Positions 9,265-16,820 of a stretch of DNA of 46,818 nucleotides are shown in pieces. The position numbers and the translations under genes are program-made. Source of the stretch: Candidatus Methanoperedens nitratireducens (GTDB lineage: Archaea > Halobacteriota > Methanosarcinia > Methanosarcinales > Methanoperedenaceae); contig NZ_JMIY01000001.1 of the NCBI RefSeq assembly GCF_000685155.1, forward strand, positions 109,821 through 156,638. The letters run 5' to 3'. The notes beneath the pieces were generated by a model. It made no database searches. It saw only the letters and a list, made by a program, of their open reading frames with translations, and was not told where the DNA came from. The stretch's first letter is position 1, and each line of letters opens with the position of its first letter.

Positions 9265-9269
9265 CCTCC
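9265..9269 (-). promoter_or_regulatory. Shine-Dalgarno site fixing the cytochrome start at TTG
   Basis: Minus-strand GGAGG, 7 nt before TTG at 9257-9255. It is the only good ribosome site in the region and is inside the longer open frame, which supports the shorter 427-aa protein. Confidence 0.7.
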
Positions 9270-9361
9270 ATGTATGTTATCACTATCATCACTATCATAG
9301 GTTATAAATCTTTTGCGTTTATTATAACAAATAAATAGTTGTACATAGTTTGTAGCTAACA

Positions 9362-9913
9362 ATGGAAGCTAAAATTGGAACCACCAGGGTCATCCTGATA
9401 TCTGGAGACATCACCGAGCAGGAAACCGATGCCATAGTCAACGCCGCTAATCCCGGCCTCATGGGCGGAGGAGGGGTAGATGGCGCCATACACAGTAAGG
9501 GAGGGCCCGATATATTGAAAGAATGCAGGATTATCAGACAAACATTATGGCCTGATGGTCTGCCCACGGGAGAAGCAGTAGCAACAACAGGTGGGAGATT
9601 AAAGGCAAAAAAGGTAATACATACAGTCGGTCCGATCTGGAGCGGAGGAAATAAGGGAGAGCCTGATTTGCTTGCGCAGGCATACAGAAGCAGTCTTACT
9701 CTAGCCCTGAGGATGGGATTAAGGACAATCTCCTTTCCATCTATCAGTACAGGAGCATACGCATATCCAATAGAAAAAGCGAGCAGAGTCGCCATCAAAA
9801 CTGTCATTGGATTCACGGAGAGAAATGCCGGGATTGAGGAGGTGCGGTTCGTTCTTCACAGTTATAATGATTTGCAGGTATACGAAAAAGCATTAGCAGA
9901 GTACATGATATAA
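9362..9913 (+). CDS. Macrodomain protein (ADP-ribose binding, O-acetyl-ADP-ribose deacetylase type)
   Basis: 183-aa single-domain protein with the family's ligand-binding elements in order: GDIT (residues 15-18), VNAAN (26-30), GGGGVDGAIH (35-44) and the ISTGAYAYP loop near 140. MacroD/YmdB-type proteins bind ADP-ribose and remove it from O-acetyl-ADP-ribose or from modified proteins and nucleic acids. The Asn of NAAN and the Asp of GVDGAIH, both used in catalysis, are present. It is transcribed divergently from the cytochrome gene across about 100 bp. No partner ADP-ribosyltransferase or sirtuin lies nearby. Confidence 0.9.
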   Translation: MEAKIGTTRVILISGDITEQETDAIVNAANPGLMGGGGVDGAIHSKGGPDILKECRIIRQTLWPDGLPTGEAVATTGGRLKAKKVIHTVGPIWSGGNKGEPDLLAQAYRSSLTLALRMGLRTISFPSISTGAYAYPIEKASRVAIKTVIGFTERNAGIEEVRFVLHSYNDLQVYEKALAEYMI

Positions 9914-10233
9914 TATACACGTAATTATTATGAAAAACAGCAGGAAGTAATGGGAGAAGCAGTTATTAAAACTTTTAACTCTTCTTCACCAGAAGAGGCC
10001 GACACATATTTTTATTTTTATTTATAAATAAAAATAAAAAAGATATACCGTAAGGCTTATTAGTACAAAAGACCAACATCAAAATGGGGATGTTTAATTC
10101 GTGTTGATAAAATACCGGGGATTACCGTTTCAGGATATAGCGACCATACAAGTCATGTATATCCTATCCAGGTCATTCAAAATCCCTCCAGCAACACGTA
10201 ATAATCTTAAAAAGAGAGAAGGGAGATGAATAA
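9914..10233. other. 320-bp intergenic stretch
   Basis: No credible gene. It holds a perfect 32-bp A/T palindrome (10009-10040) and, just before the next gene, a ribosome site (GGGAGATG) upstream of ATG 10234. The rest shows no recognisable RNA or repeat. Confidence 0.6.
10009..10040. repeat. Perfect 32-bp A/T-only palindrome
   Basis: The half TTTTTATTTTTATTTA is followed immediately by its exact reverse complement, with no spacer. Symmetry ends at 10008/10041. It lies about 95 bp after the macrodomain gene and 190 bp before the repeat-protein gene. It could act as a terminator with a T-rich arm, as a protein-binding site or as an AT cruciform. Confidence 0.85.
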
Positions 10234-10689
10234 ATGAATAGGAAAATAATACCTCTATTACTTGTGCTGATATTAGTAGCTTTAGCTGGTGTATCACCTG
10301 GTATGGCATATAGGCTACAGGAAACACCAGGAGTTACTCCAATGGAAACACCAGAAGTCACACCAATGGAGACTCCAGAAGTTACACCAATGGAAACACC
10401 AGAAGTTACACCAATGGAAACACCAGCAGTTACACCAATGGAGACTCCAGAAGTCACTCCAGTGGAAACACCAATTGAGACTCCAGTGGAAACACCAATT
10501 GAAACTCCAGTGGAAACACCAATTGAAACTCCAGTGGAAACACCAATTGAAACTCCAGTGGAAACACCAATTGAGACTCCAATTGAGACTCCAAGAGTTA
10601 CACCAACTCCAACTGCTCCTGGATTTGGGTTGATGGTCACTCTGGCCGGATTATTGATAGTGTTATTCCTGCTGAAGCGGCGTAATTAA
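10234..10689 (+). CDS. Secreted Thr/Pro/Glu repeat protein with PGF-CTERM anchor
   Basis: 151 aa. Residues 1-25 are a signal peptide. Residues 30-125 are twelve tandem octapeptides of the form ETPxVTPM (first six) or ETPIETPV (last six). The tail has APGFG (128-132), a hydrophobic helix and KRRN, a clear PGF-CTERM archaeosortase signal. There is no folded domain; the dense Thr/Pro content suits an O-glycosylated stalk or surface brush. A good ribosome site (GGGAGATG) precedes the ATG. The octaheme cytochrome 1 kb upstream has the same type of anchor. The product might be a spacer on the cell surface, but no function can be assigned. Confidence 0.75.
   Translation: MNRKIIPLLLVLILVALAGVSPGMAYRLQETPGVTPMETPEVTPMETPEVTPMETPEVTPMETPAVTPMETPEVTPVETPIETPVETPIETPVETPIETPVETPIETPVETPIETPIETPRVTPTPTAPGFGLMVTLAGLLIVLFLLKRRN
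10321..10608 (+). repeat. Twelve tandem 24-bp coding repeats
   Basis: Each unit encodes one octapeptide beginning ETP. Units 1-6 resemble each other, and units 7-10 are nearly identical at DNA level (CCAATTGARACTCCAGTG core). The pattern suggests recent expansion by slippage or recombination, so copy number may vary between strains. Confidence 0.9.
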
Positions 10690-10715
10690 AGACTGAATCG
10701 GTATAATAAAGACTG

Positions 10716-10748
10716 AAGCTGGAACCCCGGCTTTATTCTTTTTTTTCT
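10716..10748 (+). terminator. Hairpin plus T-tract after the repeat-protein gene
   Basis: AAGCTGG and CCGGCTT (10716-10722 and 10727-10733) form a 7-bp stem in RNA, including one G-U pair, with a 4-nt loop. A T-rich run to about 10748 follows. Archaeal termination needs mainly the T-tract, so this is a likely transcript end. Confidence 0.6.
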
Positions 10749-10767
10749 ATTGTACTTATGGATAACG

Positions 10768-10776
10768 TTTATATTT
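10768..10776 (+). promoter_or_regulatory. TATA box of the 10799 gene (leaderless)
   Basis: TTTATATTT is centred about 27 nt before ATG 10799, so transcription should start at or next to the start codon. There is no Shine-Dalgarno site, which agrees with a leaderless mRNA. Confidence 0.6.
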
Positions 10777-10798
10777 CTTTAATAATAATAGTTAAAAC

Positions 10799-11467
10799 AT
10801 GGCAGAGCTTGGAAAAATAGAGAAACCCGATGCTGCAAGCTTCAAAGAGAAGCGAAAACTCTATGTAGTGCCTACACTCCCTTTTGAAGAGGTTGCTTCA
10901 CAATTTAAGATTGATGAGGCAAAAGTCGAAAGATTCTGGGGTGAGGTCAGAGGGAAGATAGAATATTTTGTCTCAACCTACGGAGATATAAGCATCCTGT
11001 ATCTTGAAGGAATAAACGAGGAGGAGAACATAGGCATAGAGTTTTTTGAGAGGTTCGGAAAAGATAGCAACCATTACAGATTAATAAAAAGCCTGCTTGA
11101 TAGAGGTATAAAGATCAAAGGAATAGAAAAAGATGAGTACATTGAATTATCCAGACTTCTTTTTGAAGAATATTCTAGATCATTTTTGCCTGAGGTAAAA
11201 GAACTCCATGAGGGATTCTATGGTAAGAACGTTGATTTCGATAAGTGGAGAGAGTACCTTGTAAAAAGGATTATGGAAACCCAGGATAAAATGAGCGAGC
11301 ATGCATCAAAAACTATAGAAGAGACGCTTGGAGAGACTGGAAATGGGGTTCTTATTATAACCGACGGAAGACCGATCGAATTCCCGCAGGGTACGGATGT
11401 CTTCCAGATAAGACCACCATCTTTTGATGATATTGCAAAGACTATACGAAAGGATTATCCACAATAA
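10799..11467 (+). CDS. Conserved-looking cytoplasmic protein of unknown function
   Basis: 222 aa, charged, with no signal peptide or membrane helix, and not recognised. The N-terminal third has alternating hydrophobic strands (KLYVVPTLPF; ISILYLEGI). The middle is helical and acidic with many Phe/Tyr. A C-terminal strand reads NGVLIITDGRPIEFP, followed by a short FQIRPP segment. The alternation of strands and helices suggests an alpha/beta fold. It is monocistronic, has its own TATA box, and appears to be translated from a leaderless transcript. No catalytic signature is evident. Confidence 0.7.
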   Translation: MAELGKIEKPDAASFKEKRKLYVVPTLPFEEVASQFKIDEAKVERFWGEVRGKIEYFVSTYGDISILYLEGINEEENIGIEFFERFGKDSNHYRLIKSLLDRGIKIKGIEKDEYIELSRLLFEEYSRSFLPEVKELHEGFYGKNVDFDKWREYLVKRIMETQDKMSEHASKTIEETLGETGNGVLIITDGRPIEFPQGTDVFQIRPPSFDDIAKTIRKDYPQ

Positions 11468-11532
11468 CAGTATGGGTAATCTTTATCTCATCTTTTGTTT
11501 AACTGGTATAATGGAATTAAACAATAAGATAG

Positions 11533-11605
11533 GAGGAGCCAAAAAAACTATTTCAGTATAATGGATAGGATTTATGGATAGGATAGGAAATTGTTCCGGC
11601 TCCTC
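11533..11605 (+). other. Structured intergenic stretch: long-range stem with internal direct repeats
   Basis: GAGGAGCC (11533-11540) pairs perfectly with GGCTCCTC (11598-11605). Between them ATGGATAGGA occurs twice (11561-11570 and 11574-11583), followed by a partial third GGATAGGA. CAATAAGATA also flanks the structure on both sides. No ORF explains it. It may be a small RNA, a 3' UTR structure of the upstream gene, or a remnant of a mobile element. Confidence 0.35.
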
Positions 11606-11727
11606 TCAATAAGATAAGTTCTTTTACAATATAAATCGTTTTTCCAGTATTATACCCAAATTTATCCTAAATTTAGACCTGAAGTAGCAGCTCGGTTCTT
11701 CTGATTACACGGATATACCTATTGGTA

Positions 11728-12114
11728 TCAACCAAAACAGACCTCTTGATATCTGCAATCCAGACAGAAACGGGCTTTCCATTCTTCTATAACCTGCGGT
11801 ATCTTAGCAGCAATAATCTTCCAGTCAACTACCTCGCCCGGTTTGAACATAAGAAGTCTCAGGGCTTCTCTATCCTGATCCAGGATCATTTCATCGGTAT
11901 ATTCATCACTTGAGCATCTGTTATTCTTTAAATATGGGCATCTGGCGCACACCTCATCAGGCCCTTTAACGATCTCAATGCTCTCTTTCCGGAGGACTGA
12001 GTAAAGATTTTTAATAAAATCCTCAGAATAGCCCTCTCCTCTGAAAAAATTAAGACATATAAGATGATGGCCCCTTAGCTTTGTATTCATGGATGATAAC
12101 ATAGGAACTCGCAT
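11728..12114 (-). CDS. DUF1284 family protein, probable Fe-S or metal binding
   Basis: 128 aa. The family opening LRGHHLICLNFFRGEGYS (about residues 13-30) is present. Cysteines are grouped as CARCPYLKNNRC in the middle and CLDCRYQEVC at the C-terminus, enough for one or two metal sites. The biochemical role of DUF1284 is unknown. The start at 12114 is supported by a TATA box 25 nt upstream (leaderless); ATG codons at residues 5 and 9 are alternatives, and the family homology begins only after residue 9. It lies downstream of the hydrogenase operon on the same strand but has its own promoter. Confidence 0.8.
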   Translation of the reverse strand: MRVPMLSSMNTKLRGHHLICLNFFRGEGYSEDFIKNLYSVLRKESIEIVKGPDEVCARCPYLKNNRCSSDEYTDEMILDQDREALRLLMFKPGEVVDWKIIAAKIPQVIEEWKARFCLDCRYQEVCFG

Positions 12115-12134
12115 ATTTTAACTCAATAGCCCTG

Positions 12135-12144
12135 TATTATATCT
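12135..12144 (-). promoter_or_regulatory. TATA box of the DUF1284 gene
   Basis: Minus-strand AGATATAATA, centred about 25 nt before ATG 12114, which predicts a leaderless transcript and supports that start. Confidence 0.5.
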
Positions 12145-12171
12145 GAGGTAAACAAAAAGTTATAGTTTCAA

Positions 12172-12624
12172 TTACACTTCCCTCAACACCATCTTTATCA
12201 GTGCGGGGAGGGCATCTTTCACTGGCGCTGACAGCTCTGTGCCCCATTCGAGTATTTGAGGCTCAACACCAAGAAGCACTATCTCGCCCGGAAGCCTGTA
12301 TACTTCTTTGGCCCCTGCCATGATATCTATCAGGTTCAGGCCGTGCATACTAAGCCTGAGAGACTGTTTCAATTCTCCCTGCAGTTGATCGTAAGTGAAT
12401 CTGTAGAGCGTACCCGGTGCGTTATTCCCATGGCAGGCATCCAGTATGATGGTCTTGTCCATTCCATCCATAGCCCCTAGGGCATAGAAAGCATCTGTCC
12501 CGGCATCGAAAACCTCAACGCCTGCCGGAAGCTCCATCTCCTTTAGCTTCTCGATGGCATGTATTCCAACACCGTCGTCCCCCATAATCATATTTCCGAT
12601 GCCTATGATGCTCATATTTCTCAT
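12172..12624 (-). CDS. [NiFe]-hydrogenase maturation protease (HyaD/HycI family)
   Basis: Endopeptidase that trims the C-terminal tail of the hydrogenase large subunit after nickel insertion. The family start GIGNMIMGDDGVG (residues 8-20) includes the nickel-binding acid (Asp16). VFDAGT supplies the second acidic site, and SMHGLNL the histidine. Length (150 aa) is normal. It is the last gene of the hydrogenase operon, starting 4 nt after the large subunit. That large subunit keeps a removable tail of nine residues, so enzyme and substrate are neighbours. Confidence 0.92.
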   Translation of the reverse strand: MRNMSIIGIGNMIMGDDGVGIHAIEKLKEMELPAGVEVFDAGTDAFYALGAMDGMDKTIILDACHGNNAPGTLYRFTYDQLQGELKQSLRLSMHGLNLIDIMAGAKEVYRLPGEIVLLGVEPQILEWGTELSAPVKDALPALIKMVLREV

Positions 12625-12628
12625 TTTA

Positions 12629-13954
12629 TCACCGGTTAACGAATTTCACATTAACAATGTGTGTTGAGCATGAGATGCACGGATCATACGCCCTTACCAG
12701 CATTTCCAGGTACAGGGTTATCTCTTCATCACTTTTATCCAGGATTTCGGGAACCAGTTTTTCCATGTCTCTCTCAATATTATTAAGATTCTGATTTGTA
12801 GGAATGATGCAGTTGGCATGCTGTATGATCCCCCTCTCATCTATCTCGTAGTTGTGGTAAAGAGTACCGCGCGGCGCCTCAACCGCTCCTACACCGCTGC
12901 CTGCCTTTACAGGTATCCTCGATTGTTCATTTAACCCGACCACGATCTCTTCGTCATAATCTATACCCATGTTCTTCAGATCCTCTACTGTTGAGATGGC
13001 ATCCTCAAGGCAGTGCACGCTCTCAACCAGTTGTGCAGCAGTATTCATATAAGGATTGATACATTTTGGCTTTAATCCAAGGGCAGAGGCGATTTCTTTG
13101 GCTTCTGGATGAAGTTTGTCATAGCTTAAATTAAGCCGTGCAAGTGAACCCACAGCATAGGACTCGCGGCTCAGTCTTGTATGCTTTGCAGAAGAGTGTG
13201 GGACAACGAACTCATTTGTAACATCCCTGTACTCTCTTTTACCTTTTCTCACACCGTCGGTAGAGCCCAAATCCCCGGTCAAGAGCGGATACTCATTATC
13301 ATCGCTGACAAGCGCAACATACTCAGTATCCCGCTCAAATTCAGGGAATCTCATTGTAGAAACGAACTCCACTGTAGCCTCAATATCCGGCCGCATGCCT
13401 TCCAGCATATTGAGTATAGCGTCCAGATCCTTTTTTCCCGGCAGTTTTGTAAATCCGCCTATTGTTGCGGTTATAGGGTGTACATGGCGCCCGGCAAGGA
13501 TGCTGCACATATCATTGCAGGTCTTCTTAAGCCGCAAGGCACGCCTCACAACCTGGTTATGGGTATCAATCAATGGAATAAAACTTTTAACTCCCAGAAG
13601 GTCAGGTGATGCCAGAAGATAGATATGCAGTAAGTGGCTGTCAAGCGTTTCAAAATGGAGGAGAAGCTTCCTGAGTTTTACTGTCTGTTCAGAAGGCGTG
13701 ATAGAGAGGGCATCCTCAGAAGCCTGGATCGAAGCCAGGGAATGTGCACAGGCGCATATACCGCAGATCCTGCTTGTAATATGCTGTGCTTCAAAGATAG
13801 AGCGGCCTCTCAGGAGACCTTCAAAGAAGCGGGGAGCCTCCACAATGTCCAGACGACAGGTCTCAAGCCTGCCCTCTTTTACATTTACGACTATGTTGCC
13901 GTGACCCTCAACCCTTGTTAAATAATCTACATTGATGTTAATATCTCTACTCAT
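12629..13954 (-). CDS. hydA: [NiFe]-hydrogenase large (alpha) subunit, group 3b
   Basis: Carries the Ni-Fe active site. The four cysteine ligands lie in RICGICACAH (Cys64, Cys67) and in DPCISCSTH near the end (Cys426, Cys429). The last nine residues after His432 (IVNVKFVNR) are the maturation peptide removed by the protease encoded next. The 441-aa length and the gene order (4Fe-4S subunit, flavoprotein, small subunit, large subunit) match the bidirectional NAD(P)-linked sulfhydrogenases of group 3b from Pyrococcus. It is cytoplasmic. Its ATG overlaps the end of hydD by 8 nt. The subgroup call rests on operon composition and should be confirmed by phylogeny. Confidence 0.93.
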   Translation of the reverse strand: MSRDININVDYLTRVEGHGNIVVNVKEGRLETCRLDIVEAPRFFEGLLRGRSIFEAQHITSRICGICACAHSLASIQASEDALSITPSEQTVKLRKLLLHFETLDSHLLHIYLLASPDLLGVKSFIPLIDTHNQVVRRALRLKKTCNDMCSILAGRHVHPITATIGGFTKLPGKKDLDAILNMLEGMRPDIEATVEFVSTMRFPEFERDTEYVALVSDDNEYPLLTGDLGSTDGVRKGKREYRDVTNEFVVPHSSAKHTRLSRESYAVGSLARLNLSYDKLHPEAKEIASALGLKPKCINPYMNTAAQLVESVHCLEDAISTVEDLKNMGIDYDEEIVVGLNEQSRIPVKAGSGVGAVEAPRGTLYHNYEIDERGIIQHANCIIPTNQNLNNIERDMEKLVPEILDKSDEEITLYLEMLVRAYDPCISCSTHIVNVKFVNR

Positions 13955-14699
13955 TTTTAATTTCCCTGCATTTGTTGTACATATCTATCTTTTTTAAAAC
14001 AAGATCAAGCGGGATATTATATCTGGAGAGAACGTCCTTCGCCCCTTTTTCATTCGGGTTGCTCACAATGCCACGGCAGCCGTAGCACATGTTCCTGTTA
14101 TTTATACACCATGAATTACATCCGGCCCTTGTGACAGGACCCAGACAGCCAACCCGCTTCTCATACATGCAGACATTCTCATTCAATTTACACTCAACAC
14201 AAACAGCATAATCAGGCACATAGTAAGGAATACCCTGAAGAACAGCCTTCAGTACCTCCACGAACTCAGGGATATATACAGGACAGCCGGTCACTGAGTA
14301 ATCAACCTTTACGACCTGGTGAACTGCCCTTGTCTTTTCAGTCGGGAAGAAGTGGTAATCTGAACCATATACATACTTCCCGATCTCGTCAGGATCAAAG
14401 TTGTTCTTCATCCCGTTCACGCCACCGATGGCTGCACAGGAACCGAAGGCAATCAATATTCTGGATCTCTCCCTGATCTGTTTTAAACGCTCTTCAGCAT
14501 GATGATCTGTAATACTCCCTTCTATAATGGCAATATCAAGCTCCCTGTCCCATTTCTCAGACATGATCTCCCTGAATTCAACAACATCGATTACATCCAG
14601 TACATCAAGGAGGGTCTCCCCTGTATTTGCAACCTGCAACTGGCAGCCCTCGCATGATGCAAAGTCGAAGAATGCCACCTTTGGTTTTGGTCTTTTCAT
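13947..14699 (-). CDS. hydD: [NiFe]-hydrogenase small (delta) subunit, group 3b
   Basis: Electron-relay subunit. The N-terminal FFDFASCEGCQLQ supplies the first two ligands of the proximal 4Fe-4S cluster (Cys16, Cys19). Further ligands come from FGSCAAIGG and VTGCPV. The C-terminal half has many cysteines (CVECKLNENVC, GCLGPVTRAGC, MCYGCRG), which can hold two more clusters, as in group 3 enzymes. There is no Tat signal and no membrane helix, so the enzyme is soluble. It starts 1 nt after hydG ends and overlaps hydA. Confidence 0.92.
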   Translation of the reverse strand: MKRPKPKVAFFDFASCEGCQLQVANTGETLLDVLDVIDVVEFREIMSEKWDRELDIAIIEGSITDHHAEERLKQIRERSRILIAFGSCAAIGGVNGMKNNFDPDEIGKYVYGSDYHFFPTEKTRAVHQVVKVDYSVTGCPVYIPEFVEVLKAVLQGIPYYVPDYAVCVECKLNENVCMYEKRVGCLGPVTRAGCNSWCINNRNMCYGCRGIVSNPNEKGAKDVLSRYNIPLDLVLKKIDMYNKCREIKNE

Positions 14700-14700
14700 A

Positions 14701-15546
14701 TTAGAACGCCTCCTTCAAGTGCTTGATCTCACCATAATTAAAAACAGGTCCGTCCTGGCAGCAGTATATACCCTGTATCTGGCAGTGGCCGCACTTACCC
14801 AGGCCGCATTTCATATGCCTCTCAAGTGATAAGAAAATCTGGCGCTCCGGGATATTCCTGGACAAAAGCTCCTTTATTACATATTTGTACACAACAGGAG
14901 GTCCCACTACCACGGCAAAAGTTCTCTCTGGCTCAATCTGAACGCGCGGGATAAGTGTGGTTATAAGTCCCACATATCTTATCCAGTCAGGTCTGGCACA
15001 ATCGACTTGATCTACCGTGCACTCAAATGATATATCCGTGCGCTTATTCCAGTCCTTTAGCTCATCGATGAAGAGTATATTTCCAGGACTTCTGCATCCA
15101 AAGAGAATATGAACCTTCCCGAAATCGCCGCGGTTATCAAAGATATATCTAATTAAAGATCGAAGGGGAGCAAGCCCCAGTCCGCATGCAATAATTAGCA
15201 GGTCGTTTCCTTCAAGTGCCCTGACAGGGAAGCCCTTTCCGAACGGTCCCCTGATTCCAACCTCAGCTCCTGCCTCTAATCTATGCAGTGCATTTGTTAC
15301 CTTTCCAGCGGCTCTTATGCATAGTTCAAAAGATCCACCGGTTACTGGAGAGGAAGATAGTGATATGGGCGCTTCACCCACACCAAATAAAGAGACCATG
15401 ACAAACTGTCCTGGCTGGTGGCCGAGACTTTCCCCTCCTTCCAGTGCTATCTCAAAGAGTTTTTCGTTCTCTGTCATCTGTTTTATGCTGAGAATCTTAC
15501 CTTTCTTAATATTATATGCAGATTCTTTTAAGACCACTCGTTCCAT
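14701..15546 (-). CDS. hydG: Hydrogenase gamma subunit: FAD/NAD(P)-binding oxidoreductase with [2Fe-2S] site
   Basis: 281-aa flavoprotein that passes electrons between the hydrogenase and NAD(P). Residues 15-110 form the FAD barrel, including APISLSSSP. The GLGLAPLRSL motif (near 137-146) belongs to the nucleotide-binding domain. The C-terminal Cys247, Cys252, Cys255 and Cys262/263 match the iron-sulfur site of dihydroorotate dehydrogenase electron-transfer subunits (PyrK) and sulfhydrogenase gamma subunits. It lies 3 nt after hydB and 1 nt before hydD. NADH versus NADPH preference cannot be told from sequence. Confidence 0.9.
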   Translation of the reverse strand: MERVVLKESAYNIKKGKILSIKQMTENEKLFEIALEGGESLGHQPGQFVMVSLFGVGEAPISLSSSPVTGGSFELCIRAAGKVTNALHRLEAGAEVGIRGPFGKGFPVRALEGNDLLIIACGLGLAPLRSLIRYIFDNRGDFGKVHILFGCRSPGNILFIDELKDWNKRTDISFECTVDQVDCARPDWIRYVGLITTLIPRVQIEPERTFAVVVGPPVVYKYVIKELLSRNIPERQIFLSLERHMKCGLGKCGHCQIQGIYCCQDGPVFNYGEIKHLKEAF

Positions 15547-15549
15547 AGT

Positions 15550-16608
15550 TTAAGCGTTGACCTCCCTTGATTCCGATTCCATTAGAGCCCCAAGCGTCTC
15601 CTTGAGTCTTATTCCTGCCATACATGCACGGCTGCACCTGCCGCATCCTGTGCAGAAAAATCTTGAGAACTTATTTACCGGATACCTGAACTTGCGGTAA
15701 TAGCGGTGTCTCTGCCTTCCTGCACGCGTCTTCTGGAAATTTATCCCTCCTGCTATTCTTGCAAACGGCTCAAGCTGGCATGAGTCCCATACCCGATATC
15801 GCTTTCCTGTACTGAGATCAAGGTTGATCTCATCTTTTATATCGAAGCAGTAACAGGTAGGGCATACCATGGTGCAGTTACCGCAGGCTAAACACCTCTC
15901 ATCAAGGTCGTTCCATACCTTACTCTCAAACGACCTGTCAAAAAGCTCAGGGATAGAACCCAATTCGATGGGGAGTTCTTTCTTGAATACAGTCCTTTTC
16001 TTCTCCCTGAGTTTTTCAAGCTCTTCCAGATGGGATTTCTCAGCATTCTCAAAAAGATTGATAGCTTCAATGATCTCCTCTCCTGCCCTGGTATTGATAT
16101 GTACGATGAAATAATCTCCCAGATCTGTAAAGAATAGATCATACCCGCCGTCGGGCATATACGTATTCATCAGGCAGCAGACCGCGTGTTCATCGCAGTA
16201 CTCATTGCATTCAAGTCCGATGATCTTTATTCTTTGCCTGCGGGTGAGATAATTGTAATCCTTCGGATGTTCTGAGAATACCATGTTCAAACACTGGATG
16301 CCAGCAATATCACAGGTATGAACCCCGAAGAGCACCATTTCCTCAGGCTCTACAACCGCTTCAGTATGCAGATCTTTGCTTATGTCATACTCAAGCAGTG
16401 TCTCTTGCTGAGGCATAAAGAATTTTTTTGGCGGCAGGATAGTGGGTATATATTTAATCGCAATTTCCTTGCCAGAGCTTACTTCTTCAAATGAATAATT
16501 ATTGTACCCTTTAGATACAGGTGCTACCAGTTTGTGCAGCTTTGAAAGTCCTGTGATAAATCCGTTAAAATTCTCTTTTTTAAGAATTACGTACTGTGAA
16601 TCTTTCAT
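15550..16608 (-). CDS. hydB: Hydrogenase beta subunit, two [4Fe-4S] ferredoxin-type
   Basis: 352 aa, first gene of the operon. Two cluster motifs lie in the C-terminal third: Cys239/242/245/249 (CLACGNCTMVC) and Cys319/322/325/329 (CTGCGRCSRAC). The N-terminal two thirds are the domain found in sulfhydrogenase beta and related 4Fe-4S dicluster subunits. They contain extra cysteines (CNEYC and CC near 134-145) that may bind another cluster. The subunit links the flavoprotein to the hydrogenase core; in Pyrococcus it is also tied to sulfur reduction. A minus-strand TATA-like GATAAAAA near 16640 predicts a very short leader. Confidence 0.9.
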   Translation of the reverse strand: MKDSQYVILKKENFNGFITGLSKLHKLVAPVSKGYNNYSFEEVSSGKEIAIKYIPTILPPKKFFMPQQETLLEYDISKDLHTEAVVEPEEMVLFGVHTCDIAGIQCLNMVFSEHPKDYNYLTRRQRIKIIGLECNEYCDEHAVCCLMNTYMPDGGYDLFFTDLGDYFIVHINTRAGEEIIEAINLFENAEKSHLEELEKLREKKRTVFKKELPIELGSIPELFDRSFESKVWNDLDERCLACGNCTMVCPTCYCFDIKDEINLDLSTGKRYRVWDSCQLEPFARIAGGINFQKTRAGRQRHRYYRKFRYPVNKFSRFFCTGCGRCSRACMAGIRLKETLGALMESESREVNA

Positions 16609-16696
16609 TTTGTTCTTGTTCTATCTCTCCAGGTCTTTTTATCCCTTATCGGGTATCAGTCAGTAGAGTTAGAAGATTTTAGTCGTACTAACCCTG

Positions 16697-16717
16697 GATA
16701 ATAATCATGATATTATC
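16697..16717. promoter_or_regulatory. Inverted repeat between hydB and the HTH regulator
   Basis: GATAATA and TATTATC flank ATCATGA, a perfect 7-bp inverted repeat in the 245-bp divergent region. It is placed so that a regulator, possibly the adjacent HTH protein, could act on either gene. The evidence is symmetry and position only. Confidence 0.35.
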
Positions 16718-16820
16718 ATCGTTTAAATAGATTTCGCTATGCGCAAGACCAATCGCTAGTTTTCCAGTAGTTTTTTGCAACGGCCTGGATAAATTCAATA
16801 ACCCAAATGTATCAATAATT

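Noticed and set aside
9322-9816. Minus-strand frame opposite the macrodomain gene
   Set aside because: The plus strand has all macrodomain motifs in order; the opposite frame has no recognisable feature.
10321-10608. Regular 24-bp repeats considered as a CRISPR array
   Set aside because: The repeats are contiguous without spacers and code in frame for an octapeptide.
10173-10640. Long minus-strand frame with a VSIGVSTGV repeat
   Set aside because: It is the mirror of the plus-strand ETP repeat gene; it lacks a signal, ribosome site and anchor, while the plus-strand protein has all three.
13181-13609. Plus-strand frames opposite the hydrogenase large subunit
   Set aside because: The large subunit is certain from its four cysteine ligands and length; these frames have no start signals or motifs.
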